Source: Actinomycetota bacterium (lineage in GTDB: Bacteria; Actinomycetota; Aquicultoria; SURF-47). From it: 64,000 nt of DNA. Position numbers and translations under genes: made by a program. Below the pieces are notes generated by a model. The model was not told the origin of the DNA and ran no database searches. It worked only from the letters and a program-made list of their open reading frames with translations. Positions 25,703-35,528 of the stretch are shown piece by piece. The stretch is taken from positions 1 to 64,000 of the forward strand of contig QZJE01000002.1 of NCBI GenBank assembly GCA_003599235.1, in the 5' to 3' direction. Position 1 is the stretch's first letter. Each line of letters begins with the position of its first letter.

Positions 25703-26278
25703 ATGATATTAATGATTGATAACTATGACTCTTTTACCTATAACCTGGTGCAGTATCTAGGGGAACTAGGTGCTGACCTAAAAGTCTATCGAAATGACAA
25801 AATTACGTTAGAGCAGGTAGATAAGTTAAAACCACAAGCTGTAGTGGTATCGCCTGGGCCTTGTACCCCTAATGAAGCAGGAATATCGGTTGATATAATA
25901 AAAAACCTCTATGATAAAATACCTATTTTAGGAGTTTGTTTAGGCCATCAGTCAATAGTTGCTGCTTTTGGCGGAGAAATTATCCGGGCAGCAGAGCCTG
26001 TCCACGGCAAAACTTCACAGATAAGCCATGACGGAAAGACTATTTTTAAAGGAGTTAAGAATCCATTTACAGCTACCCGTTATCATTCTTTGATGGCTAA
26101 AGAAGCCAATTTGCCTGATTGTCTTAAGATAACAGCAACCAGTGAAGACGGTCTGATAATGGGGGTTAGGCACAAAGAAGCAAGATGCGAAGGCATCCAG
26201 TTTCATCCCGAATCAATATTGACGACTGAAGGAAAAAAGATATTAAAGAACTTTTTAAGTGAGGCAAATGCTTGTTGA
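25703..26278 (+). CDS. trpG: Anthranilate synthase glutaminase component
   Basis: 'MIDNYDSFTYNLVQYLGELGA', 'GVCLGHQ', 'GIQFHPESILT'. Confidence 0.93.
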   Translation: MILMIDNYDSFTYNLVQYLGELGADLKVYRNDKITLEQVDKLKPQAVVVSPGPCTPNEAGISVDIIKNLYDKIPILGVCLGHQSIVAAFGGEIIRAAEPVHGKTSQISHDGKTIFKGVKNPFTATRYHSLMAKEANLPDCLKITATSEDGLIMGVRHKEARCEGIQFHPESILTTEGKKILKNFLSEANAC

Positions 26279-26287
26279 TTACAAGGT

Positions 26288-26326
26288 GGGGACAGACATC
26301 CATCTAAATAAGGATGCCCTGTCCCC
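26288..26326. repeat. REP-like hairpin between trpG and trpD
   Basis: GGGGACAG-a-CATCC ... GGATG-cc-CTGTCCCC. Confidence 0.6.
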
Positions 26327-26344
26327 GATGGTGAGGTTGTAAAA

Positions 26345-27361
26345 TTGATAGTTGATGCTATAAGAAGTGTGGTAGAAAAAAAAGACCTGGATTTTGACAC
26401 TGCCAGAGCGGTGATGAATGAGATTATGAGTGGGCAGGCAACCGAGGCTCAAATAGCTGCATTAATAACTGCTTTGCGGATGAAGACAGAGACAACAGAA
26501 GAGATATCGGCTTTTGCTCAAGTAATGAGAGAAAAAGCAACACCAATAAACCCTAAAGCGAGAGGTTTGCTTGATACTTGCGGAACAGGCGGAGATTCCT
26601 CTGGTACATTTAATATCTCGACAACTGTGGCTTTTGTGGTTGCCGGATGCAAAATAGCCGTAGCTAAGCATGGAAACCGCGGGGTGTCTTCTGGCTCCGG
26701 CAGTGCTGATGTGCTCGAGGCCTTAGGGGTTAATATCGGCCTTTCTGCCGAACAAATTGCTCAAGCTATTGATGAGGTGGGCATCGGATTTTTGTTTGCG
26801 CCTGCCCTGCATGGGGCTATGAAATACGCTATCGGTCCCCGCAGGCAAATAGGTATTCGCACCGTATTTAATATTCTAGGCCCCCTTACCAACCCAGCCG
26901 GGGCCAAAAACCAGTTACTGGGAGTTTACGACCCCAAATTAACTAAGACGATGGCGGAAGTTCTTCAGAAATTAGGATCAGAAAGTGCCATGGTGGTTCA
27001 TGGAGACGGTCTTGATGAGTTATCAACTACCGGAACAAATCAAATCTACCAGCTATCAGAGGGCAAAATTACTTCATATCAAATAGAGCCCGAGGAACTG
27101 GGTTTGGCCAGGGTTTCAATAGATGAGCTAAAAGGCGGAAGTCCTAAAGAAAATGCTGAAATAACCAGCGCTATTCTAAAAGGGCAGCCGGGAGCTAAAC
27201 AAGATATCGTGCTACTTAATTCTGCTGCTGCTTTGGTGGCTGCACAGAAAACGTCTAATATAGAAGAAGGGCTAAAGCTGGCTAAAGAATCAATCGATAG
27301 TGGTGCTGCTAATAAAAAATTAGAAGATTTAATTGCTTTTACAAAGAAATTGCTTAAGTAA
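26345..27361 (+). CDS. trpD: Anthranilate phosphoribosyltransferase
   Basis: 'LLDTCGTGGDSSGTFNIST', 'KHGNRGVSSGSGSADVLEALG'. Confidence 0.96.
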   Translation: MIVDAIRSVVEKKDLDFDTARAVMNEIMSGQATEAQIAALITALRMKTETTEEISAFAQVMREKATPINPKARGLLDTCGTGGDSSGTFNISTTVAFVVAGCKIAVAKHGNRGVSSGSGSADVLEALGVNIGLSAEQIAQAIDEVGIGFLFAPALHGAMKYAIGPRRQIGIRTVFNILGPLTNPAGAKNQLLGVYDPKLTKTMAEVLQKLGSESAMVVHGDGLDELSTTGTNQIYQLSEGKITSYQIEPEELGLARVSIDELKGGSPKENAEITSAILKGQPGAKQDIVLLNSAAALVAAQKTSNIEEGLKLAKESIDSGAANKKLEDLIAFTKKLLK

Positions 27362-28143
27362 TGAGTATTTTAAGTGACATCGTAGAAAAGAAAAGAAAAT
27401 GTGTAGAGTTATCCAAAGAAAAATCTCCTTTAAATAGTCTAAAAAACCAAGCTACTTTAATGCCCTTAACCAGGGATTTTAAACAGTCTCTTATTAGCAG
27501 CGATATTGCTGTTATTGCCGAGATAAAAAAGGCATCTCCGTCAGCCGGCGTTATTAGAGACGACTTTAATCCTGTTGATATTGCAAAGCAATACCAAAAA
27601 GCAGGGGCTGTCGCCATCTCTGTTATCACCGAAGAAGATTTTTTCCTTGGAAATCCTAATTACCTTAAGCAGGTTAAAGAAACTGTAGAGTTGCCGGTTT
27701 TAAGAAAAGACTTCATTATAGAGCCCTATCAGATTTATGAGTCAAGGGTACTTGGTGCCGATGCTGTCTTGCTGATTGCATCTATATTAGATTCCTACCA
27801 ACTAAGCGAGTTAATCGAGCTTGCTAAGAGTATGGGAATGGCCGCGTTAGTCGAAGTCCATACCAAGGAAGAGCTGGAAGTGACTTTGCTTTGCCGGGCG
27901 GATATAATTGGGATTAACAACCGCAATCTAGATACATTTGAGGTTAATCTGGCAATTAGTGAAGAACTAAAGCCTTATATAACATCCGATAAAGTAAGTG
28001 TTAGCGAAAGCGGCATATATTCATCTGCAGACGTTTTGCGTCTTAGAGAGGCTGGGTTTAATGCTATTTTAGTTGGGGAGAGCTTACTAAAAAGTGAAAA
28101 TATCGAAGGAAAATTAAAAGAGTTAAAGGTTAAAGGGGGATAA
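27361..28143 (+). CDS. trpC: Indole-3-glycerol phosphate synthase
   Basis: '[14 protein letters not shown]', '[27 protein letters not shown]', '[12 protein letters not shown]'. Confidence 0.96.
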   Translation: MSILSDIVEKKRKCVELSKEKSPLNSLKNQATLMPLTRDFKQSLISSDIAVIAEIKKASPSAGVIRDDFNPVDIAKQYQKAGAVAISVITEEDFFLGNPNYLKQVKETVELPVLRKDFIIEPYQIYESRVLGADAVLLIASILDSYQLSELIELAKSMGMAALVEVHTKEELEVTLLCRADIIGINNRNLDTFEVNLAISEELKPYITSDKVSVSESGIYSSADVLRLREAGFNAILVGESLLKSENIEGKLKELKVKGG

Positions 28144-28144
28144 A

Positions 28145-29467
28145 TTGAGAACTAAAATCATCTTGAAAGAGTCAGAAATGCCTAAAAAGTGGTACAACAT
28201 CGCTAAAGATTTGCCAAAAGCTCCACAGCCTTATCTTCATCCTCAAACAAAGCAGCCCTTAGGCCCAGATGACCTGGCGCCGGTTTTCCCGATGAGTTTA
28301 ATAGGCCAGGAAGTCAGTACTGACACCTGGATAGATATTCCCGAAGAGGTTTTAGATATTTATTCGCTTTACCGGCCAACACCTATGTACAGGGCTAGAA
28401 GGCTAGAGCAAGCACTTAATACTCCGGCAAAGATCTACTATAAATATGAGGGAGTAAGCCCGGCGGGAAGCCACAAACCAAATACTGCTATACCGCAAGC
28501 TTTTTATAACAAGCAAGAGGGAATTAAAAGGCTTACTACCGAAACCGGTGCCGGCCAATGGGGCAGTGCTTTAGCGCTGGCTACTCAGATGTTTGGTTTA
28601 GAGCTCAGTGTATATATGGTAAAAGTAAGCTACGACCAAAAGCCTTATAGGCGGATTATGATGGAGACTTGGGGAGCTGATGTAACTGCCAGCCCGTCAA
28701 ATAAGACTAATGCCGGCCGCTCAATCCTTGAGGCTAATCCAACGAGTAACGGGAGCCTGGGTATCGCTATCAGCGAGGCTTTCGAAGATGCTGCTAGCAG
28801 GGAAGATACCCATTATTCTTTAGGCAGTGTTCTAAACCACGTTTTGCTTCATCAAAGCATCATAGGCTTGGAATGCAAAAAGCAGATGGAATTAGTGGAT
28901 GATTATCCGGATTACGTTATCGCATGCTGTGGCGGGGGCAGTAATTTTGGAGGGGTTGCTTTTCCTTATGTTGCCGATAAAGCCTCAGGAAAAAATGTTA
29001 CTTTAATAGCGGCTGAACCTAAAGCTTGTCCAACCCTAACTAAAGGAGAATATCGGCAGGATTTTGGAGATACCGCCGGAATGGCGCCTATTGCCATGAT
29101 GTATACCTTAGGGCATGATTTTGAGCCGGCAGGAATACATGCCGGAGGCCTGCGTTATCACGGCGATTCACCCTTGGTTAGCATGTTATATGATGAAGGC
29201 ATTATTGAAGCCGAAGCTTATCACCAAAAAGAAGTTTTTGAAAACGCTATTCTTTTCTCCAGAACTGAAGGCATAATTCCTGCTCCGGAATCAGCTCATG
29301 CTATAGCATCTGCGGTAAATAAAGCCAAAGAGTGTACTGCAACAGGGGAGAAAAAAACGATTTTGTTTAACTTAAGCGGCCACGGTCATTTTGATTTAGT
29401 AGCCTATCAAGAATATCTTAGTGGCAAGATGCAGGATTTTGAGTACGAGCCGGCTGCTGTGAAGTAA
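28145..29467 (+). CDS. trpB: TrpB2-type tryptophan synthase beta chain
   Basis: '[15 protein letters not shown]', '[22 protein letters not shown]', '[13 protein letters not shown]', '[10 protein letters not shown]'. Confidence 0.93.
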   Translation: MRTKIILKESEMPKKWYNIAKDLPKAPQPYLHPQTKQPLGPDDLAPVFPMSLIGQEVSTDTWIDIPEEVLDIYSLYRPTPMYRARRLEQALNTPAKIYYKYEGVSPAGSHKPNTAIPQAFYNKQEGIKRLTTETGAGQWGSALALATQMFGLELSVYMVKVSYDQKPYRRIMMETWGADVTASPSNKTNAGRSILEANPTSNGSLGIAISEAFEDAASREDTHYSLGSVLNHVLLHQSIIGLECKKQMELVDDYPDYVIACCGGGSNFGGVAFPYVADKASGKNVTLIAAEPKACPTLTKGEYRQDFGDTAGMAPIAMMYTLGHDFEPAGIHAGGLRYHGDSPLVSMLYDEGIIEAEAYHQKEVFENAILFSRTEGIIPAPESAHAIASAVNKAKECTATGEKKTILFNLSGHGHFDLVAYQEYLSGKMQDFEYEPAAVK

Positions 29468-30084
29468 TGTATATAAAACTATGCGGTATCACCAATAAAG
29501 AAGATGCGCTCTTTGCATCCGGTTTAGATATAGAAGCACTTGGCTTTAATTTTTTTAAGCCAAGCCCACGATGCATTGAACCCGATTATTGTCAGCAGAT
29601 AATATCTATGCTTCCTAAAAACATTAGCAAAGTTGGCATCTTTGTAAATGAGTCCCTGGAAAATATCAAGACAATTTCTTCACAGTGCGCTTTAGATACT
29701 ATTCAGCTTCATGGAGAAGAATCCCCTGATTTTTGCAGAAAGCTTAGCAGCTACAAAATATTTAAGGCCATAAGAATAGCCGCAGAAGAAGATTTGGGGC
29801 AAATGACAAAGTATGAAGTCGAGGCTTTTTTGTTAGATACTAAAATCGCCGGTCAATATGGGGGAACCGGTAAACCTTTTAACTGGGAGCTAGCTATAAA
29901 AGCCAAGGATTATGGCTCTATAATATTATCTGGAGGACTAACCGCCGACAATGTAGAGAAAGCAATCCGTAAAGTAAAGCCTTACGGGGTGGATGTGGCT
30001 AGCGGAGTAGAAGTACGTCCGGGTAAAAAGGATAACGCTAAAATGGAAGCTTTTGTTAAGAGAGTTAGAGAGTTAGAGAGTTAG
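29467..30084 (+). CDS. trpF: Phosphoribosylanthranilate isomerase
   Basis: 'KLCGITNKEDALFA', 'LGFNFFKPSPRCI', 'GVDVASGVEVRPGKKD'. Confidence 0.95.
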   Translation: MYIKLCGITNKEDALFASGLDIEALGFNFFKPSPRCIEPDYCQQIISMLPKNISKVGIFVNESLENIKTISSQCALDTIQLHGEESPDFCRKLSSYKIFKAIRIAAEEDLGQMTKYEVEAFLLDTKIAGQYGGTGKPFNWELAIKAKDYGSIILSGGLTADNVEKAIRKVKPYGVDVASGVEVRPGKKDNAKMEAFVKRVRELES

Positions 30085-30143
30085 AGAGTTAGAGAGTTAG
30101 AGAGTTAGAGAGTTAGAGAGTTAGAGAGTTAGAGAGTTAGAGA
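30061..30143. repeat. Tandem octanucleotide repeat, 10 perfect units of AGAGTTAG
   Basis: Direct reading; overlaps trpF 3' end and runs to the ATG of the next ORF. Confidence 0.97.
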
Positions 30144-30337
30144 TGACTAAAACAAAAAAACTTAAGATAGGCATTACTTTAGGCTTAATAATTGACGTAT
30201 TGCTTGTCATTTACATGATTTATATTAATTTTGTTCTTAACTGGGGAATAAATGGCGTAATCCCTATCATGCTGCCGCTACTTATAGGGATACTATTGTT
30301 TTTAACGCTGCTAACACTTGGTAAAAACCCTCAATAG
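30143..30337 (+). CDS. Small two-TM hypothetical membrane protein
   Basis: 64 aa with two hydrophobic segments; ATG abuts the octanucleotide repeat. Confidence 0.5.
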   Translation: MTKTKKLKIGITLGLIIDVLLVIYMIYINFVLNWGINGVIPIMLPLLIGILLFLTLLTLGKNPQ

Positions 30338-30360
30338 TATTAAAATATAAAGATTATATT

Positions 30361-31569
30361 ATGCAATCTTACGAAAGCTTACCTGATAATAAAGGACACT
30401 TTGAAGAGTTCGGGGGCAAGTTTGTGCCCGAGACGCTTATGGCTGCCCTAGAAGAGCTAGAGCAGGCTTATAAGCAGTCAAAAGGGGATAAATCTTTCAA
30501 AGAAGAATTAGATTATTTATTGGCTGATTTTGCAGGCCGCCCTACCCCTCTTTATTTTGCCAAACGTCTTTCAGATAAATACGGAGCAAAAATATATTTA
30601 AAAAGAGAAGATTTGGTCCACACCGGGGCTCATAAGCTCAATAACTGCTTAGGGCAGGCATTACTGGCCAAGAAGATGAAAAAGAAACGTATCATTGCCG
30701 AAACAGGCGCTGGCCAGCACGGAGTGGCTACAGCAACGGTAGCTGCTTTATTTGGTATGCAGTGCCAAATATATATGGGAGAAGAAGATATTGCCCGCCA
30801 GCAGCCCAATGTTGAGCGGATGAAGCTTTTAGGGGCGAAGGTAATAGCAGTTACTAGCGGGAGTAAAACACTCAAGGACGCTATGAACGAGGCCATCAGG
30901 GACTGGGTTACCAATGTTACAACTACTCACTACCTAATTGGCTCTGTTGCCGGCCCGCATCCATATCCGATGATGGTAAGAGATTTCCAAGTAGTTATTG
31001 GATTAGAAACCAAGCAGCAGATTGTTGAAAAGGAAAATAAAATGCCTACCCACATTATTGCTTGTGTGGGTGGAGGCAGTAACGCTATAGGCATTTTCTA
31101 CCCCTTTTTAAACAGTAGTACGGGCACGGCGCGCCGAGCCCGTACAAAGTTATTTGGCATAGAAGCTGCGGGCCTTGGTTTAGATTCCGGCAAACACGGG
31201 GCTCCTTTAGCTAGGGGAAATAAAGGGATTTTGCACGGCTCGCTAAGCTATGTAATAGAAGATGATTTTGGGCAAATCACAGAGGCTCATTCGATATCTG
31301 CCGGCCTAGATTACCCCGGAGTGGGGCCAGAGCACTCATATTTTAAAGAGAAGGGTTTAGTGACATATGATTCGGTAACAGATGCCGAAGCCTTAAACGG
31401 ATTTGAAACTTTATCTAAGACAGAGGGGATAATCCCTGCTCTTGAGAGTTCCCACGCTGTTGCCTATCTAGAAAAACTAAAGATGGCTAAAGATGATTTA
31501 GTTATCGTTAATTTGTCCGGCAGAGGCGATAAAGATTTAGACATTGTTAAAAAGGCAGGGCTTAAATGA
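30361..31569 (+). CDS. trpB: Tryptophan synthase beta chain (TrpB1)
   Basis: '[13 protein letters not shown]', '[26 protein letters not shown]', '[14 protein letters not shown]'. Confidence 0.97.
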   Translation: MQSYESLPDNKGHFEEFGGKFVPETLMAALEELEQAYKQSKGDKSFKEELDYLLADFAGRPTPLYFAKRLSDKYGAKIYLKREDLVHTGAHKLNNCLGQALLAKKMKKKRIIAETGAGQHGVATATVAALFGMQCQIYMGEEDIARQQPNVERMKLLGAKVIAVTSGSKTLKDAMNEAIRDWVTNVTTTHYLIGSVAGPHPYPMMVRDFQVVIGLETKQQIVEKENKMPTHIIACVGGGSNAIGIFYPFLNSSTGTARRARTKLFGIEAAGLGLDSGKHGAPLARGNKGILHGSLSYVIEDDFGQITEAHSISAGLDYPGVGPEHSYFKEKGLVTYDSVTDAEALNGFETLSKTEGIIPALESSHAVAYLEKLKMAKDDLVIVNLSGRGDKDLDIVKKAGLK

Positions 31570-32360
31570 GCAGGATAGAGGCTGCTTTTACAAAAGCTAA
31601 TCAAGAAAACCGGGCTTGCATTATTATCTATTATCCTGTTGGCTACCCGGATTATGAAAACTCAGTAGTTGCCCTTAAAGCCATAGCTAAAGTGGCCGAT
31701 ATCGTTGAGGTGGGTATCCCGTTCTCTGACCCTTTAGCTGACGGGCCTACTATCCAGCAAGCCAGTCAGCAAGCGTTATCGTTAGGCATCAATACCCAAA
31801 AAGCATTAGAGGCAGTAAAAGAAATAAGAGATGAATGCAAGACCCCTTTAGTGGCTATGACTTACTACAACCTCTTTTATCGATATGGATTAGAAAAATT
31901 TGTAAGTGATGCTAACAAGGCAGGCTTAGATGGGGTAATTATTCCTGATTTACCCCCCGAAGAGGCTGATAGCTGGTTAAATATCGCTAAGAATAAGCTG
32001 GAAACTGTTTTTTTGGCTGCTCCTACCAGCGTAGATAATAGATTAAAACAAATATGCAGAATAAGCCAAGGTTTCATCTATGCAGTATCTGTAACAGGAG
32101 TAACTGGTGAGCGCACAAATCTTCCAGCTAATCTAGCTGATTTTATTAAAAAAATTAAGTCAATTACCGATAAGAAAGTAGCGGTAGGTTTTGGGATATC
32201 AACTCCTGACCAAGTTAGTGAATTAGCAAATATTTCACACGGAATTATCATAGGAAGCGCTATAATTAAACAAATGAAAAACGCTGTAAGTTTTGACGAG
32301 GGTCTAAATAACTTAATTAAATTAATTTTAAGATTTAAAAAGAAAGGAAGCCACAGTTGA
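31566..32360 (+). CDS. trpA: Tryptophan synthase alpha chain
   Basis: '[25 protein letters not shown]', '[11 protein letters not shown]', '[10 protein letters not shown]'. Confidence 0.96.
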   Translation: MSRIEAAFTKANQENRACIIIYYPVGYPDYENSVVALKAIAKVADIVEVGIPFSDPLADGPTIQQASQQALSLGINTQKALEAVKEIRDECKTPLVAMTYYNLFYRYGLEKFVSDANKAGLDGVIIPDLPPEEADSWLNIAKNKLETVFLAAPTSVDNRLKQICRISQGFIYAVSVTGVTGERTNLPANLADFIKKIKSITDKKVAVGFGISTPDQVSELANISHGIIIGSAIIKQMKNAVSFDEGLNNLIKLILRFKKKGSHS

Positions 32361-33190
32361 GTGAGCCTGCGTTATCTAAAAAAGTAGAAAAAAGTAAGGT
32401 AGTAGTACCAGAAGGGCTCTGGACAAAATGTGTAAGTTGCCGTCAGATAATATATGAAAAAGAACTAATCCGTAACTACCAAGTATGTCCAAAGTGCGGC
32501 CACCATCATTACCTTCCGGCAATAAGCCGGATTGAGTTGTTATTAGACGACGCCTCATTTAAAGAGATAAATAGCGATCTTAAATCTGGTGATCCTCTTA
32601 ATTTTAAGGCTTCAAAGAGTTATAAAATGTCGCTAAAAGAAGCCGGCTTCGCAACTGCTTTAAATGAGGCCATCATTACCGGTGAAGGAAAAATTGATGG
32701 CAAAAAAGTGTGTTTAAGCGTAATGGATTTTAAGTTTATCGGCGGCAGTATGGGTAGTGTGGTCGGGGAGAAAGTAGCCCGGGCAGCTGATTTTGCGATA
32801 AACAAAAAACTGCCTTTCATTGTGGTTTGCGCTTCAGGAGGAGCCAGGATGCAGGAAGGCATGCTATCGTTGATGCAAATGGCTAAGACGAGCATGGCAG
32901 TAGGCAAAATCCATGAAAATAAGTTGCCGTTTATCTCTATTATGGCTCACCCTACAACCGGCGGAGTGCTGGCTAGTTTTCCTTCATTAGCTGATATTAT
33001 AATTGCCGAGCCAAAGGCTTTGATTGGTTTTACCGGGGCCAGGGTAATTGAGAGAACAATCAAAGAAAGATTGCCCGATGGTTTCCAGACAGCAGAGTTC
33101 TTATTAAAACACGGCATGGTAGACTTAATTGCTTCCAGGGCTGAACAAAAAGAAATAGTTAGTCAACTATTAGGATTTATGGGTTATTAG
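32357..33190 (+). CDS. accD: Acetyl-CoA carboxylase carboxyltransferase subunit beta
   Basis: Zinc ribbon 'CVSCRQIIY...CPKCGHH', 'CASGGARMQEGMLSLMQMAKT'. Confidence 0.96.
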   Translation: MSEPALSKKVEKSKVVVPEGLWTKCVSCRQIIYEKELIRNYQVCPKCGHHHYLPAISRIELLLDDASFKEINSDLKSGDPLNFKASKSYKMSLKEAGFATALNEAIITGEGKIDGKKVCLSVMDFKFIGGSMGSVVGEKVARAADFAINKKLPFIVVCASGGARMQEGMLSLMQMAKTSMAVGKIHENKLPFISIMAHPTTGGVLASFPSLADIIIAEPKALIGFTGARVIERTIKERLPDGFQTAEFLLKHGMVDLIASRAEQKEIVSQLLGFMGY

Positions 33191-33197
33191 GTGAAAA

Positions 33198-34163
33198 ATG
33201 GCTAGATTTTGTATGGATTTTGAAAAACCGGTAGTTGAATTAGAAGATAAGTTAGAGCAATTAAAAAGCTTAAAAGCGGCTGGAACAGGTGAAATTGCTC
33301 ATGATATTGCCGAGCTTGAAAATCAGCTTGAGAGGTTAAAAGAGCTGATTTATAAAGATCTTACAGCTTGGCAGAGGGTTCAAATTGCCCGTCATCCGCA
33401 AAGGCCCCGGGTACTTGATTACATAAACCATATTTTTAGCGATTTTACCGAGCTCCATGGAGACAGGCTTTATCATGACGATCCGGCTATTGTTGGGGGC
33501 CTGGCCCATTTAGAAGGGGATACATTTGTAGTTATTGGTACCCAAAAAGGCAAAAACGCAAAGACTAATATTAAACGCAACTTTGGAATGCCTATGCCCG
33601 AAGGGTATCGCAAGGCACTGCGCTTGATGAAGATTGCAAAGAAGTTCAATTTGCCGATTATCACTTTTATTGACACCCAAGGGGCCTATCCCGGAATAGG
33701 GGCAGAAGAAAGAGGGCAAGCGGTAGCTATTGCTGAGAACTTGCAATTTATGAGCCGTTTAGCTGTGCCTATTATAGCGGTTAATGTAGGTGAGGGAGGA
33801 AGCGGTGGTGCCCTGGCAATTTCAGTTGCCGACCGCTTGATAATGCTTGAAAACTCATATTATTCAGTTATTACTCCCGAAGGATGCGCCTCTATTTTAT
33901 GGCACGACGAAACAAAAGCCTGCGATGCAGCAGAAGCCCTAAAGATAACAGCCGAAGATTTGGCTAAAATGAAGATTGCCGACATTATAGTAAAAGAGCC
34001 TTTAGGTGGAGCTCACAGGGATGTTGAAAAAACCTATTACATCTTAAGGAAAAAGTTAATTGATTGTTATAAAGAATTAAAAACAACTTGTCCTAATAAA
34101 AAGAAATTAATAGAGGATAGGGAAAAAAAGTTAAACAGTATCGGAAGGCTTACTAGCGTTTAG
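33198..34163 (+). CDS. accA: Acetyl-CoA carboxylase carboxyltransferase subunit alpha
   Basis: 'RVQIARHPQRPRVLDYI', 'ELHGDRLYHDDPAIVGG', 'DTQGAYPGIGAEERGQ'. Confidence 0.96.
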   Translation: MARFCMDFEKPVVELEDKLEQLKSLKAAGTGEIAHDIAELENQLERLKELIYKDLTAWQRVQIARHPQRPRVLDYINHIFSDFTELHGDRLYHDDPAIVGGLAHLEGDTFVVIGTQKGKNAKTNIKRNFGMPMPEGYRKALRLMKIAKKFNLPIITFIDTQGAYPGIGAEERGQAVAIAENLQFMSRLAVPIIAVNVGEGGSGGALAISVADRLIMLENSYYSVITPEGCASILWHDETKACDAAEALKITAEDLAKMKIADIIVKEPLGGAHRDVEKTYYILRKKLIDCYKELKTTCPNKKKLIEDREKKLNSIGRLTSV

Positions 34164-34166
34164 TCT

Positions 34167-34433
34167 TTAGTTTTCTTCGATTAATCCTTCAATTGAGCGC
34201 TTATTAATAATTATGCACTTGGTTTCATATAGCATATTATTATTAGAAGCGTCATAGACCACTGCATCGGTTACCGGAATGAAATTGTGTACTTGGCCGC
34301 TATTTAAGTGGTCTGAAAGCCTTCCCCTGTAGGAGTCTCTAAGCAGCAAATGTAGCTTGCCAACTATCTTAAACCTGTTGGTGTAGATAATGGCTTTTAT
34401 TTCGTCTGTTTTAACTTTATTGGCTAGATCCAT
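34167..34433 (-). CDS. Hypothetical protein (88 aa)
   Basis: Intact convergent ORF with SD-like upstream; no recognised family. Confidence 0.5.
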   Translation of the reverse strand: MDLANKVKTDEIKAIIYTNRFKIVGKLHLLLRDSYRGRLSDHLNSGQVHNFIPVTDAVVYDASNNNMLYETKCIIINKRSIEGLIEEN

Positions 34434-34529
34434 TTTTATCTCCTTGATTCTAATGTATTATCGGCAATTATTAAAATTAGTTTAATATATTATTAACACA
34501 GAGATAAGGGATAAGAAATAAGGGGTAAA

Positions 34530-35510
34530 ATCACTCAACTGTATATAAATCTTAATAAAATAAAATACAATGCTCAGCTGATAAATAATCAAGCAACCAA
34601 ACAAGATATCAGCGTTGTTGGAGTAACTAAAGGGGTTTTGGGTGAGCCAAAAATAGCTAAGGCTATGTTAGATGGCGGCATTTCACAATTAGCAGACAGC
34701 CATATAGAAAGCTTAGAGAAGTTAAAACCACTAAATAAACCGCTGATGCTTTTAAGGCAAGGCCAAAAAAAAGATATTTCAAAGATAGTAGAAATTGCTG
34801 ATATAAGTCTAATATCCACCCTAATTGCAGCACAATGGCTTTCTTGCGAAGCTGTAAGGCAAAACAAAACTCACCAGTTAATCCTTATGCTAGAGACCGG
34901 AGATAGGCGCGAGGGTTTTTCTTTTAGTCGAATTATCGGTTCTGCAATGCAAATTATTAAGCTTCCAAATATCAAAATAGCCGGTATAGGTACTAATGTT
35001 GCTTGCTTAAAACAATCTTACCCAAATAAGAAAAATCTGGATTTATTAATTAAAAAAGCTGAGGAAATAAAAAAGTTGGCGGATATCAAAATAATATCTG
35101 GGGGCAATTCAAGCGCTTGGCCGCTGCTTAAAGACAAGAAATTACCCAAAGAAATCAATCAACTAAGAATAGGTGAGGCAATATTATTAGGCAATGATAC
35201 GGTTAAATATCAACCTATTAATGGAGCATATCAAAACTGTTTTAGGTTAGAGGCCGAAGTAATCGAAGCTTATAAAAAAGTGCATGACCAAGCGGTTTTA
35301 GCAGTAGGCTTACAAGATATCGGCAGCGGTGTCTTAACCCCGATTATTAAAGACCTTGAAGTTAAACGGGTAAGCAGTGACCACCTGGTATTAAAAACCA
35401 ATAATGTGCAGTTGCGTGTTGGAGATAGAGTTTCTTTTGTTCCAACTTATTTTGCTTTGCTTGGATTGATGACAAGTCCTTTTGTGCAAAAAGCCTTCCA
35501 CCTATGCTAA
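34530..35510 (+). CDS. Alanine/ornithine racemase-family PLP enzyme, inferred non-canonical start
   Basis: Extended frame ITQLYINLNKIKYNAQLINNQATKQDISVVGVTKGVLGEPKIAKAMLDGG; PLP lysine in VTKG lies upstream of the track TTG start (34638). Confidence 0.65.
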   Translation: MTQLYINLNKIKYNAQLINNQATKQDISVVGVTKGVLGEPKIAKAMLDGGISQLADSHIESLEKLKPLNKPLMLLRQGQKKDISKIVEIADISLISTLIAAQWLSCEAVRQNKTHQLILMLETGDRREGFSFSRIIGSAMQIIKLPNIKIAGIGTNVACLKQSYPNKKNLDLLIKKAEEIKKLADIKIISGGNSSAWPLLKDKKLPKEINQLRIGEAILLGNDTVKYQPINGAYQNCFRLEAEVIEAYKKVHDQAVLAVGLQDIGSGVLTPIIKDLEVKRVSSDHLVLKTNNVQLRVGDRVSFVPTYFALLGLMTSPFVQKAFHLC

Positions 35511-35528
35511 TATAATTGCTGGTTATTA

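Noticed and set aside
30061-30143. CRISPR array possibility for the repeat tract
   Set aside because: Units are 8 bp with no spacers; it is a simple tandem repeat.
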